DNA of 64,000 bases from Plutella xylostella (lineage: Eukaryota > Arthropoda > Insecta > Lepidoptera > Plutellidae). The notes under the pieces are model-generated. The model had not been told where the DNA came from. It made no database searches and was given only the letters and a program-made list of their open reading frames with translations. This document shows positions 32,501 to 40,854 of the stretch, piece after piece. The DNA lies in the NCBI RefSeq assembly GCF_932276165.1, contig NC_063988.1, forward strand, positions 6,510,001-6,574,000, read 5' to 3'. The position numbers and the translations under genes are program-made. Each line of letters begins with the position of its first letter. Within the stretch, counting starts at the first letter, position 1.

Positions 32501-33975
32501 AACATCTCGGCGATATCAGCTGTCACGGCGACTGCATGCTGTCTGAAGCGCATTAGTACTCCCGGCAACGACTGTAGTAGGTCTGGCCCGGTGAGTAGGT
32601 GGTCATTTAGTGAGACGCCTTTATATGTGGCTGCTGCGTCCAGGACAATGCGAATCTTGCCCTTGTTCGGATTGACGACTGCGAAATGCGGTAGATACCA
32701 CACTTTGTTTGATGTGGTCGGTGGCGCGACTTCAGCGTAGCCCTTTGTAATAAGGCTCTCCATCTGTTTCTCGTACTTTTCTTTGAGGTCAGCGTCGCGA
32801 TCAATCTTCTTCTCGATGCTGTGAAGTCTCTTCAGCGTGTTCTCGTAGTTGTTTGGCATGCTGAAGTCATCCTTCTTCCACAGTAGAGACGTTTCATATC
32901 GGCCGTCGTCTCGTGCTATGGTGTTCTTGGTGAGCAGGTCGAGTGCTCGCTGTTCTGGGTCAGACTTTGGTGTCTTCGGTGTGATCGTTAATGAGTCGAG
33001 CGCGAAGTGTCTCTTCAGCTGCTCGTCCATGCTGTCTTCGAGGTTGATGATGTTGTTCACGTAGTGCACGCGCTGTCCCAGTGCGCGCGTGTGTGCACCG
33101 TGTAAAACCCAGCCCAGTGGTGTGCGTGAAGCCACTGGTTGGTGTCGCTGTCCCGCTCGCACTTCCGACGCCATGAGCAGGTGCCAATTGTCTTGCCCGA
33201 TGAGCAGGCCTGGCTTCATGTCTGCGTGCTTCAGCTCGTGCTGGATGTCTTCTAGATGAGGGCAGCCGGCAAGGTCTTGCTCGGTGACACGCTGTGCGGC
33301 GAGGTGCAGCTTTCTTACTGTGCGTGCGTTGACTATGTGCGTCCCGCTTGCCCCCTCGAGAGTGAGTGTGACGCGATGTGATGCGGACTCTTCGACGCTT
33401 GTGTCAGCGATCACTTCTATGAAGAGAGGGTCAATAGGCCCCCTGGCTCCGATCCTCTGTGCAATGTCACTGTCGATGAGCGTAACAGTAGATCCGTCGT
33501 GTAGGAGCGCGCATGTGTCGACCGCTCCCGCTGGTCCGGAGACTTGCACCTTTACTATCTTGAGATACGCTTGCGTCTTCGGTGTCCACGAAGAGGCGAC
33601 TGCTTCCCTTTTATTTAATTCGGGCTCGTCTTTGCGCACGAAGTGAAGCAGTCGGTGATGTGACCTCTCGCAGCCGTCAACTTCGCATTTCTTAATTCTG
33701 CATCGGTGCGTCTTGCTGCGGTAGCGTAGACAACGAAAGCAGAGTCTGCTTTCCTTAGCTAGCTGCCAACGTGAGTCGATGTTGCTCTCTACAAACTTGC
33801 GGCATTCTGCTATGTTGTGGCCGGCGTTGGAGCATACTGGGCACGAAACTTTCTGTTCCGCAGTTGCGTGTGCCATTTGTGCGCGGCGTGGCTGCTGCTG
33901 CTGTTGCTGCTGCTTCGGTTCGTAGGCGATGCTCGACGTCTTCTCATGTGCGTGCGGCATATTGAGGCTTCCCGA
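29566..33975 (-). CDS. BEL/Pao pol (zinc knuckles, protease, RT, RNase H, integrase)
   Basis: The frame is open for almost 4.9 kb (34425-29566). Only the part downstream of about 33975 is genuine; the upstream 450 bases are an antiphase shadow of gag. Order: a Q-rich linker; zinc knuckle CPVCSNAGHNIAEC and a second Cys/His cluster; a retropepsin-like region with LLHDGSTVTLID; RT with VTADIAEMFMQVKI, SLIFGATSSPSTA and catalytic HYVDDYLDS; Pao-type RNase H (HIFVDASESAYAAAL); integrase zinc finger (HRQLMHAGAE ... CRPCRIRK) and core with YTGLDYFGPL, WSDNGTNL and GGAWERLVRSVKTAL. It ends with a chromo-like/DUF5641 tail. All catalytic residues looked for are present. The last codons (VRND, stop) lie inside the 3' LTR. 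Confidence 0.9.
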   Translation of the reverse strand, partial: SGSLNMPHAHEKTSSIAYEPKQQQQQQQPRRAQMAHATAEQKVSCPVCSNAGHNIAECRKFVESNIDSRWQLAKESRLCFRCLRYRSKTHRCRIKKCEVDGCERSHHRLLHFVRKDEPELNKREAVASSWTPKTQAYLKIVKVQVSGPAGAVDTCALLHDGSTVTLIDSDIAQRIGARGPIDPLFIEVIADTSVEESASHRVTLTLEGASGTHIVNARTVRKLHLAAQRVTEQDLAGCPHLEDIQHELKHADMKPGLLIGQDNWHLLMASEVRAGQRHQPVASRTPLGWVLHGAHTRALGQRVHYVNNIINLEDSMDEQLKRHFALDSLTITPKTPKSDPEQRALDLLTKNTIARDDGRYETSLLWKKDDFSMPNNYENTLKRLHSIEKKIDRDADLKEKYEKQMESLITKGYAEVAPPTTSNKVWYLPHFAVVNPNKGKIRIVLDAAATYKGVSLNDHLLTGPDLLQSLPGVLMRFRQHAVAVTADIAEMFMQVKIRAEDRDALRYLWRGNKRDGPPTEYRMTSLIFGATSSPSTAIYVKNINALKYEATHPEAVDAIINKHYVDDYLDSHKTEEQAIKVAQDVRDIHRRGHFVLRQWASNSEAVLKALGETGNEPMNIKIDDRSSERVLGLIWRPKSDALGFNLDLARLPPAVIEKKIPTKREALKIVMSLYDSLGFAAPVTVRAKQLLQEAWRRGTTWDQPIDEDLSEQWQQWMMHLEGLRRVSIPRCYARYSDATSLQLHIFVDASESAYAAALYWRAVTAEGKTYLSLVIAKARVAPLKLTSIPRLELQAAVMGCRMAAAVIEEHQVKPESKTFWTDSKTVLTWLKNGSRSYRPFVAHRIADIEENSSTNEWRWIPTKLNVADDATRDVPRDFDADHRWYKGPSFLLEDPTAWPAEKPLLTKKTGEEKTTSVTEKSAQLKEALPDYNRFSKWEKLLRATARVLHFIQLCRPRDQRVNYKRTAKNSEKDHDWRKKTATKPNKRATVKTTEDRKYLPLTGQLLREAEILLVRLSQQQAFDSEIEDLQKNRTLNARSRLRHLAVVAENGILLLKSRIGRTLNIEQGVISPAILDGNHQITKLWIDYTHRQLMHAGAETTVNECRQHYWILRLRTVVKMMIHRCRPCRIRKDSPPQPPTGDHPSSRLAHHCRPYTYTGLDYFGPLTVTVGRTRQKRYVALFTCLTTRAVHLELVDSLTTSSAVMALRRHMALYGTPTELWSDNGTNLRGADRELRQSIDAATADEAAQQKINWRYIPPGAPFMGGAWERLVRSVKTALYAVLNEQHPAEQVLRTLLAEAEYAVNSRPLTHVSLEPDDPEALTPNHFLLGGSGRVHAPGSFDDKDLISRSHWRASQRLADLFWARWLREYLPELQHRREPHGRGEAVKVGDIVMVADGNLPRNTWPKGVVTAVYPGQDGIVRTVDVQTKGGTLRRPTKKLVILPTAPDVPTKEFNALQAMTGGRDVRND
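29582..29592 (-). other. BEL/Pao polypurine tract
   Basis: Minus strand GGCGGGAGAGA directly abuts the 3' LTR start TGTACGG. It overlaps the pol coding end. Confidence 0.75.
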
Positions 33976-35360
33976 GTGAGGAAGCGGCTGAGCTTCAGCA
34001 GGTCGGGTTCCTCGGGCGACTGTGCGGCGGAGAAGTCGAACCAGCGAAGCTTGTGGGCGGCGGTGAGCTTCTCGACTGTGAGCTGCGTGATCTCGGGATT
34101 GTTGAGGTAGCGGTCGCGGTGCAGCTCTTGAAGTGTCGTTACGATGTTGCTTACTTCGTTTGCAAAGAAGCAGAACTCTGTAGCGATATCCGTAGGCCGG
34201 CGTAGTGCGCGCAGACGTTCCAACTCGGCGAGCGCGATGCTGTCCGGGCGCCCGAAGCACAATTCGAGTGACTTCATCACGTTCTCGGGCGTCGTGCTGG
34301 TGATGAGCAGGCGGCTGACAGCTTCCTTCGCTCTTCCTTTCAGGCATCGACGTAGGCGCCCCATGTTGTCGCAGGGCGCGAGTGATGCGGCGGACTCGTA
34401 GTAGGCGGTCTTGAACTGTAGCCACTCGTGCGGCGCGCCACTAAAATACGGTAGCTCACTAATGTGACGTGGAGCCGGTGGCGGTGGTGGTGGCGGCGGC
34501 GCCCCGGCTCTTGCAGCTAGAGCAATAGCTTCGGCGAGGGCAGTGAGGCTCACAGAGTCGCTTGTCCGCGGCTGAGCGACAGGGACGGCGGCAGTGGAGG
34601 CAGGGTCGACGGCGGTGGCGACTGGCGGCGGTAGAACGTAGTCCTCATCATGCTGTCTGGACTCCTCAGCAGCTTCTGTTGGCGGTGGTGGTGCTGCTGA
34701 CGCGGAGTGAGGCTCGTTCTTGATGGCCAGTACATTCTGCTGTGTCTTAAGCCACGAGTCGACCTTGAGCGTACTCTCCATCTCGGTACTGATGCTGCCG
34801 TCGTCGTCATCGGTGTCGGATTCAGCTTCAATAACTGCGAGACGGGCGGCGGCGAGTTCAGCTTTACGACGTGCTATTTCTTCTTTACTACGTGCTATTT
34901 CTTCTTTTGCTTCGGCGATTTCAACTTGACGACACGCTAATTCTTCTTTCGCTTCGGCGATGCGGCGTGCCTTTAATGACTTGGCCTTCGATCTTGCTGT
35001 AGACGCTGGCGGAGTAGCCCGGATGCATGACGGTGGGCAGGGCGTTCCGGCAGCAGCTGTAACCACCCTCGCGGCAGTGGAGGGCGGTGGCGGTACTCCC
35101 CCGAAAACAGGGAGTGGTGCCCCCCCTGTTATGGGGGGCGAGACGCTATCCACCCTGGCGGCAGACGAGGGCGGCGTCGATACTCCGGTGGACACACCCG
35201 TCGATGTTGATGCTTTCACGGCGGTTGACGGCGTGTGCGTGTCGGAGTCTGTAGCGGTGGCGGTGGAGGCGGTGGCGCCGGCGGCCGACGATTCTTCAGT
35301 AGGCCTCTGTTCTAGGCCGCCGCGCTGTAGCCTCCCTGTCGTGGACCTCGTTACAGGCAT
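33970..35360 (-). CDS. BEL/Pao gag
   Basis: Starts most plausibly at the ATG at 35360 (MPVTRSTTGRLQRGG), just downstream of the primer site, although the frame is open further back into the LTR to 35552. Ala/Ser/Thr-rich and Pro-rich N-terminal stretches follow, then a long charged coiled-coil-like region (AEAKEELACRQVEIAEAKEE). The conserved BEL Gag domain comes next: LPYFSGAPHEWLQFKTAYYE, CLKGRAKEAV, ELCFGRPDSIA, YLNNPEITQL and LLKLSRFLTREAS. At about 33970 family-like sequence jumps to the pol frame. BEL elements usually have a single Gag-Pol frame, so a one-base indel is the likely cause; a programmed shift cannot be excluded. Confidence 0.85.
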
Positions 35361-35372
35361 TCCAAAGTCTTC

Positions 35373-35391
35373 AATCCGGCTCGAAGGACCA
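35373..35391 (-). other. BEL/Pao primer-binding site (tRNA-Tyr type)
   Basis: Minus strand TGGTCCTTCGAGCCGGATT lies two bases inside the 5' LTR. It is complementary to the 3' end of a eukaryotic tyrosine tRNA (AATCCGGCTCGAAGGA plus CCA). Confidence 0.85.
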
Positions 35392-35393
35392 AA

Positions 35394-36080
35394 TGTGCGG
35401 ATCACCTCGACCGTTTCACGAACTATTACTGTACGGTTAGAAGGAAGTGGCGGTGCACCTGTTGGTTCTTGAAGAAGATGAGGAAATGCCACTGATGAGG
35501 TAGCTGTTAGCCTGTAGAGTCTTCCAAAGAAAACACCGGTATTACTGTTCACTGTTGACTTCGAGTGTCTCTGGAGATCTTCACTGTTAGGCTGTTATTA
35601 GTGGACTGTATGTTGTTTACTGTTCCGCTGTTACTATTAGACTGACTTGCTGTGAGGTGTTGGCGTCTGCCTTTTATACTAATCTCTACCGAAGATAGAG
35701 AATTCCAGGAAGCTCTAGAAAAGACTCATAAGAAGTAGAATGTTCTAGATGGGGCTGCCATCTGTTGTCGAGTAGGTGAACTACATGGTCTATTTAGTGC
35801 ACTATTGTTCTACTTCGTTATGCTATTTCCTACTAGATGGCGCTGGCCTCCTCACTTGCTGTCACTATTTATTTATTATTATTACTAAAGTAGGTAGGTG
35901 CTCGAACAACTAGTAGGTAGGTACATACTTAAACTATATCTATATCTATACACACACATAAGTAAGTATTTATCTTAGCGCTCAGAACCTTCGCGAGCGT
36001 AATCGAGTTAACTACTTGATCTAGTTATTTCTATGAACTATTTACAAATAAAACAAAACTTCTTTTAGTCGTTCCGTACA
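35394..36080 (-). repeat. BEL/Pao 5' LTR
   Basis: 687 bp; in coding orientation TGTACGGAACGAC ... CGCACA. Contains an AGTAGGTAGGTGC-type repeat and the beginning of an open frame that runs through the primer site into gag. Confidence 0.92.
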
Positions 36081-36547
36081 AGCCTCATGAGAGAATCACG
36101 CTCGGTACCTTTTAGCGGGGTAGTTATAAGTGCTTCGGTATCTTTTGTCACGGTGAAAACGTGGGCATTTTTATCACTGACAGGCGTACGAGTTAGGTAT
36201 TGGCAGTCTTTAGTTCTAACGTAGGTAATACTATCCCTATTTAAAATGTCGGTTCCGATGATTAAGGGTGTTTTCATAAACTTGGCTGGCACCACTATAA
36301 AATCAGCTTCTATCGCAATGTTGGCAAATTGGACCGTAAGAGTTGTGCATGACGTGGCTACAATTTCATGGTTACTAATGCCCCTTAACACGCATCTAGT
36401 AGGCTTTAATGTAGGATTCAGATGTTTTATTACATCCGATGATACGAGAGAAACATTAAGTGCCCCACTGTCTATTAACACGTCAACCGGTACGCCTTGA
36501 ATTACAGCGGTAGTTATGTCGTTTGTTTTTCCGTGGAATCCTGACAA
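36081..36547 (-). pseudogene. gypsy-A protease and start of pol
   Basis: Retroviral-type aspartic protease: active-site VDVLIDSGALNVSLV, flap-region residues, and the C-terminal LIIGTDILNRDSI. The frame overlaps the end of gag by about 34 bases in a different phase, as expected for a frameshift-made Gag-Pol. Coding is cut at RDSLMRL by the BEL LTR, which adds four foreign codons and a stop at 36065. Confidence 0.88.
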
Positions 36548-37602
36548 AAATTTACATTCCGATTGTTATGTTGACCTTGAGGGCCAGTCGATCTTTCTTC
36601 CGCAAAACAAACACTCTCCGTGTGTCCTATCTTTTTACAGAACGTGCAGGTCGGAGCACCAGGCCGTGCCTTGAAGGTCGATTCTGATGGCTTAAACCTC
36701 TTGGGACAGTTATGAGAGAGGTGGTCATGCCCTTTGCAGTTAAAACAGATTTTACGTTGGCTCTGATCCGCATGTTCTGTACCACGTTTTCGTGATGGAT
36801 TTACATAAATAGACAGAAATGACACAAGTTTTTCCGAAGAAAGTTCGGCGTTCGCTGCCGCTGCTCGCACCTGTGCATCTTCTATTCCACGGATAACAAT
36901 TTGTGTTACTAACTCGTCGGGAAGTCCTTTAATTATGTGTAGGCGTAACAAAGTACGACGCGCGTATTCCGCGTATGAACTAAACTTACTAGAAGTCGTG
37001 CACATTGTCTCGAATAGTATCGTCGCGTAGTCAAGTTTGCGAGAACAAAGCGGCTTAAATTCCCGCTTTAAGCTGCTCCACGATCTATCGGTCGATACCC
37101 ATTCGTTTAGCCAAGTTCTAGCGTCACCTTTTAAACACCCTGCTACACGTGATAAGCATTCTTTGTCATCCCAGCGATTAGCTAGTTGCGCGCGGTCCAC
37201 TTCATCACACCAAGAGTCCACGTCATGGATTGATGGGTCAAAGTTTGACACATAGTAATGTGAACGTTCCGGGTTTACAAATTGAAACGCGTCAACAATC
37301 GCTTGAGTAACTGACGAGGCGGATTGATCTGGTTGTGAGATGGGGGTAGAAGTGAATTTACTTTCTATCATTTCAAGGCGAGACAAAATCGTATCGAGTG
37401 TTCGCGATTCTACGGGAACAGGATTAGGTGTCGCGCTAACGTATGACGCAGGTGGCGACGTCACAGGGGATCGAACCCTGGGGGGTGTACGTTCATAACG
37501 ATGACGTGATCTACGTGAATGTTTTCGCGATCGATCGCGCCTTCGTTCTCGTCGATGCGACCTGCTGCGCGATCTACTCCGCGAACTATGCGTGTTAGGC
37601 AT
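36514..37602 (-). CDS. gypsy-A gag
   Basis: Starts at ATG 37602 (MPNTHSSRSRSRSRS); an upstream in-frame ATG at 37638 is less likely because it adds a hydrophobic leader unusual for Gag. The N-terminus is very Arg/Ser-rich. The capsid region includes RSHYYVSNFDPSIHDVDSWC, CLKGDARTWLNEW and FKPLCSRKLDYATILFETM. Two nucleocapsid CCHC knuckles are present: CFNCKGHDHLSHNC and CTFCKKIGHTESVC. The frame is intact, about 362 codons. Confidence 0.87.
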   Translation of the reverse strand: MPNTHSSRSRSRSRSHRRERRRDRSRKHSRRSRHRYERTPPRVRSPVTSPPASYVSATPNPVPVESRTLDTILSRLEMIESKFTSTPISQPDQSASSVTQAIVDAFQFVNPERSHYYVSNFDPSIHDVDSWCDEVDRAQLANRWDDKECLSRVAGCLKGDARTWLNEWVSTDRSWSSLKREFKPLCSRKLDYATILFETMCTTSSKFSSYAEYARRTLLRLHIIKGLPDELVTQIVIRGIEDAQVRAAAANAELSSEKLVSFLSIYVNPSRKRGTEHADQSQRKICFNCKGHDHLSHNCPKRFKPSESTFKARPGAPTCTFCKKIGHTESVCFAEERSTGPQGQHNNRNVNFCQDSTEKQTT

Positions 37603-37705
37603 GATTGTTTTGTACAGAAAAAATAGTGAAAAACACACAAGTTGGCAACGATAAAGTTCCTCTGTTTTTTAATCAAAATTGCTCAAGAAACGCAGATGTG
37701 GGTGT

Positions 37706-37727
37706 TGGATTGGAATCCCACTTCTGA
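37706..37727 (-). other. gypsy-A primer-binding site, tRNA-Leu-like, offset
   Basis: Minus strand directly after the 5' LTR reads TCAGAAGTGGGATTCCAATC. It resembles the complement of a leucine tRNA T-arm/acceptor region without the terminal TGG, so priming would begin a few bases inside the tRNA. The offset is inferred from memory of insect mdg3-like elements. Confidence 0.5.
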
Positions 37728-38036
37728 TGTAAGGGCAGAAGTGAAATTGCAATTAAAAAAAAATAATTATTTATTAACCTAAAAACTAATCACATGTATT
37801 TACAAAAATTATAACCAAACTTAACAAACTAACAGAGGAACAGAATTATTACCAATTATACAAATCAACAATAGATATTAAAGAAAGACACAAATACCGA
37901 ACAGCAGATTACACCACGAGCAGAGCTTCCGCACGCCACCGAGTCCAGCCGAGAAAAGAGGCCTGCGCCACCGTTCGCTGCGCTTTTATAGGGAACGCCC
38001 GGCCCTTGCTCCTACGTAGGGTAGTAGGATCCAACA
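37728..38036 (-). repeat. gypsy-A 5' LTR
   Basis: 309 bp. Differs from the 3' LTR by an extra AACT and a few single-base changes in the A-rich part. Confidence 0.92.
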
Positions 38037-38040
38037 ATAG

Positions 38041-38537
38041 TTATTAAAAATAGCAGGTGCTCTCACATTTAAACCTGTGCCGTTGGAAGTCTGTAGGCAT
38101 AATAATAATAAAACTCGCATAAAGTTACCTACATTGTTAGGAAAGCAATACTGTTGTAAAATATCTAAAAAAATATTAATAATTATGTAGGCATTATAAT
38201 AACCAACTGGTTTTTTTCTATTTGATACATAGATCAATGAAAAATCAGATGTTACAAGTAATTAAATATCCCCTTCATACTAATGTTTTAAAGTTTTTTT
38301 TTTTTGTGATTCGATTAAGTACCACAAATACATAGTTGAGATTGACGACAACACTATGGGAGTTCCATGGCAACACTGTATCATGTGTCATTGTCAAAAA
38401 CTAATTGACAGTGACAGTTGGTTGACAGTGACATTTATAATGTCAAAAAGTACATACAACTGATACAACTTGTAATATCGCTCCACCACGTGAATTTATA
38501 ACAATTTTGTAAGAAAAGTAGACTAAAACTAACAACA
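38041..38537 (+). promoter_or_regulatory. Upstream region of NIP7
   Basis: About 500 bases between the gypsy-A target site and the NIP7 start codon. It contains clustered TGACAGTGAC/TTGACA-type repeats (38394-38440) and the AATTTATAACAATTTTGTAA stretch near the likely 5' UTR. No clear TATA box; TATA-less promoters are usual for ribosome-biogenesis genes. The gypsy-A LTR ends only about 500 bp from the start codon. Confidence 0.4.
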
Positions 38538-39421
38538 ATGAAAGTATTATCTGAAGATAGAACGCGCATTCTTTTTGAGAAGCTGACAAAATAGTGAGTA
38601 TTTATTTTATTTATACGTCAACAATAAAAATATAACCTCAACTCAATAACAAACTAAAATACCATGTGTTTTCATCGAGTGTTTCTTTCTTTTCAGTATT
38701 GGAGTGAATGTGAAACTACTTATAGATAGGCCCGACGGGACCTACTGCTTCCGAGAGAAGAAGGATCGTGTTTATTACATTTCTGAGCGTTTGCTACAAC
38801 TAGCACAAACAGTCAAGCCTGAGAACCTAGTATCAGCTGGCACTTGCTTCGGAAAATTCACGAAAACTAACAAGTTCCGACTCCATATAACTGCGTTGAC
38901 GTACATAGCACCGTACGCCCCGCACAAGATTTGGGTGAAGCCTTCGGCAGAGCAACAGTTTTTGTATGGACATCATGTCATTAAAAGTGGTATGTATTTA
39001 TATTGTTATTTTGGTATACTTATGATTACTGCATAGTCAGACTACAGGACTTCCAATGCTGTGAACTTGAACTGATAGTTGAAAAGGTCCTTGCAGAGTT
39101 TTTTGCAATTTCTTGCGTTGATATGCCAAGCAGAACTTAAATTTCATTTAATTATTTTGATAACCTACAAATAATTACACCATGTTTGTTGAATACCTTT
39201 GTATCTGACCATTGATAACTTTTACAGGCTTGGGCCGTATCACCGAAAACACACCGAAGCACCAAGGAGTTGTGATCTACTCAATGTCAGACCTTCCCCT
39301 CGGCTTCGGAGTAGCGGCACGAACCACCACTGAGTGCAGAAATGCAGACCCTCTAGCTACCATCGCATTCCACCAGGCAGACATCGGGGAATACATTCGA
39401 TCAGAAGACACACTAACATAA
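38538..39421 (+). CDS. Nip7: 60S ribosome biogenesis protein NIP7 (3 exons)
   Basis: Orthologue of NIP7, a nucleolar factor needed for 27S pre-rRNA processing and 60S subunit assembly. Exons 38538-38593, 38697-38989 and 39228-39421 have GTGAGT and GTATGT donors and TTTTCAG and TTTACAG acceptors. The sum is 543 bases, 180 residues, the usual NIP7 length. Conserved motifs: RPDGTYCFREKKDRVYYIS, GTCFGKFTKTNKFRLH, YIAPYA, HKIWVKPSAEQQFLYG, then the C-terminal PUA domain with GLGRITENTPKHQGVVIYSM, PLGFGVAA and FHQADIGEYIR, ending EDTLT. The first codon follows AACAACA. A polyadenylation signal AATAAA starts at the base after the stop. Single-copy and intact, despite the retrotransposon nest 500 bp upstream. 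Confidence 0.97.
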
Positions 39422-39427
39422 AATAAA
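39422..39427 (+). terminator. NIP7 polyadenylation signal
   Basis: AATAAA begins immediately after the TAA stop, with a second AATAAA a few bases later, implying a very short 3' UTR. Confidence 0.6.
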
Positions 39428-39787
39428 GCTAATAAATGGTTAAGTAAGTTAATATTAATATTTGTTTTAATCTTGATTGAACACAGAACTTATTTAAATC
39501 GGATTTTTGTGTTCAGGGATCTCCTGAGAGGAAATTAATTGAACCTATAGGTACCTACTTGATGATTTCAGAATATCATTCTCAAGTTTTTCAGAAGTGC
39601 CTTCATACTGTTTATTGCATTACTAAAGTGCCAAGAACTTCTGCTTTTACATCACAGGTGGCTCCGTTACTTTAAAAGTATTTACAATATTAGGCTGTTT
39701 TCTGATTTGCATTATAAGGAGGCACATGTCCTGCAATGGACCATTAACAACGTGTTCGTTACTAACAAAAAAAAATACCAACATAAG

Positions 39788-39955
39788 CCCCAGTTTCACC
39801 ATACTCTGTTAGATCATAACAAGAGATTAGTTGATGATTTTGGACACAATGACATCTGACATCTGTCACGAATTTAATATGGAGATGACATATAATTGAT
39901 GACATTACAATGTAACAGGGTTGTTAATCATCTAACTGACTATGGTAAAACTAGG
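39788..39955. mobile_element. MITE with CCAGTTTCACCA ends
   Basis: Left end CCAGTTTCACCATACTCTGT plus TAGATCAT is mirrored by ATCATCTAACTGACTATGGT plus AAAACTAGG at the right, an imperfect inverted repeat of about 28 bp. No coding capacity. Confidence 0.7.
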
Positions 39956-40334
39956 CATAAGTTTTTTAAAAGAAATAACAATAAAATTATTTTACCTTAT
40001 ATAGTACCTACCAAAGTACGAAGACAAATATCAGCGCCTAAATTTATGATACAACATAACCATTTCTGCAAACCCACCTTTTCACTTTTCACGCATATGC
40101 CACATTCATCGTAATCTTAACAATTAAAGAAACACAAGGGCTTTTTCTTCTAGGAAGTCATAAAACACGCATTTAACTGCTAGTCGCGTAGATGCGCTTT
40201 TGTTACGTGAAACAGGCACAGTGTTTAAACAATGTCTTCCACATTCAGCATACCTAGCACGGAAGATGCACAAAACAAGACGTGACCAAGATCCTGCGTA
40301 ATATTTTATCACGCCTTCTTTTGCGCGTCTTGCG

Positions 40335-40415
40335 CCCCGTGCTAGGTTTGCCGGGATCGAACCCGGCACCCTGAGCAGAGCAGCTGAAAATAAGAACTTT
40401 GCAACTACCGAACTT
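40335..40415 (-). repeat. tRNA-like SINE relic
   Basis: Minus strand GGGTGCCGGGTTCGATCCCG matches a B box, preceded by CAGCTGCTCTGCTCA. There is no cloverleaf-forming full tRNA, so it is probably a fragment of a tRNA-derived SINE. Confidence 0.4.
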
Positions 40416-40854
40416 AACTTTACAAGTCTTCTATCGGCTTGTCGGAAAGTTTTAAGTAACTACGTACAAATTGTGCTTCGTTGTTCTCAAAGGGACCAAG
40501 AAGTTTGCGATAGAGAGAAAATTAAGTTATCCAGATGACTGATTGCTTTGTTAGTGGTTGAAAAGTTGTAAAATTCAATAACGTATAGGTTCGACATGGA
40601 AAATTCTATTCTTCGTACCTACCTACTTTGTGCTACCTAAAATCTAGATGCAGTGGCTAGTCTCTAGCTACTAGATATTACGAGGTACGTTCGATGTAAG
40701 AAAATTATTAAGCATGGCATGACGTGACCAACAGATTTACCTATCAGTTTTGGGAAAATCTACAGCTTCATAATGCACTTGCCAGTATGTTAGTTTGAAA
40801 AGGTACAAAAGTGTAAGTATAGGTACCTACTTAAGAAGCTGACTGTACCTATAG

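Larger units (their letters stand above)
28895..36080 (-). mobile_element. BEL/Pao LTR retrotransposon nested in gypsy-A pol
   Basis: LTRs 28895-29581 and 35394-36080, both 687 bp, differ at only one base that I noticed (28939 region, GGTTCGAAGG against GGTTAGAAGG). In coding orientation the ends are TGTACGG...CGCACA. The flanking 5-bp sites AGGCT and AGGGT (minus strand, beside 36080 and 28895) match at 4 of 5 bases, consistent with a target duplication carrying one later change. The primer site matches tyrosine tRNA, and a polypurine tract precedes the 3' LTR. One frame break near 33970 separates gag from pol; otherwise both frames are open. Confidence 0.93.
17715..38036 (-). mobile_element. 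Ty3/gypsy LTR retrotransposon 'gypsy-A', host of the nest
   Basis: LTRs 17715-18019 and 37728-38036 begin TGTAAGGGCAG and end ATCCAACA. They are flanked by the 4-bp duplication ATAG (17711-17714 and 38037-38040). Coding strand is minus: gag, protease, then pol. Pol is interrupted by a BEL/Pao element (28895-36080) between protease and reverse transcriptase, and by gypsy-B (19149-27026) inside integrase. The LTRs differ by a 4-base duplication and a few substitutions. With both insertions removed, the frame would be open up to the integrase core. A deletion plus frameshift follow, so the copy is dead. Confidence 0.93.
39428..40854. other. Intergenic with MITE and repeat debris
   Basis: No gene seen. 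Contains the MITE at 39788-39955 and a tRNA-like GCCGGGATCGAACCCGGC block near 40350, probably a SINE relic. Confidence 0.45.

Noticed and set aside
33976..34425. N-terminal 150 codons of the 1619-codon BEL frame
   Set aside because: This segment overlaps the true gag in another phase, is very Arg/His/Gln-rich and matches no BEL domain.
34960..35472. 170-codon plus-strand frame opposite BEL gag
   Set aside because: Shadow of the Ala/Pro-rich gag N-terminus on the opposite strand; no domain and no splice or start context.
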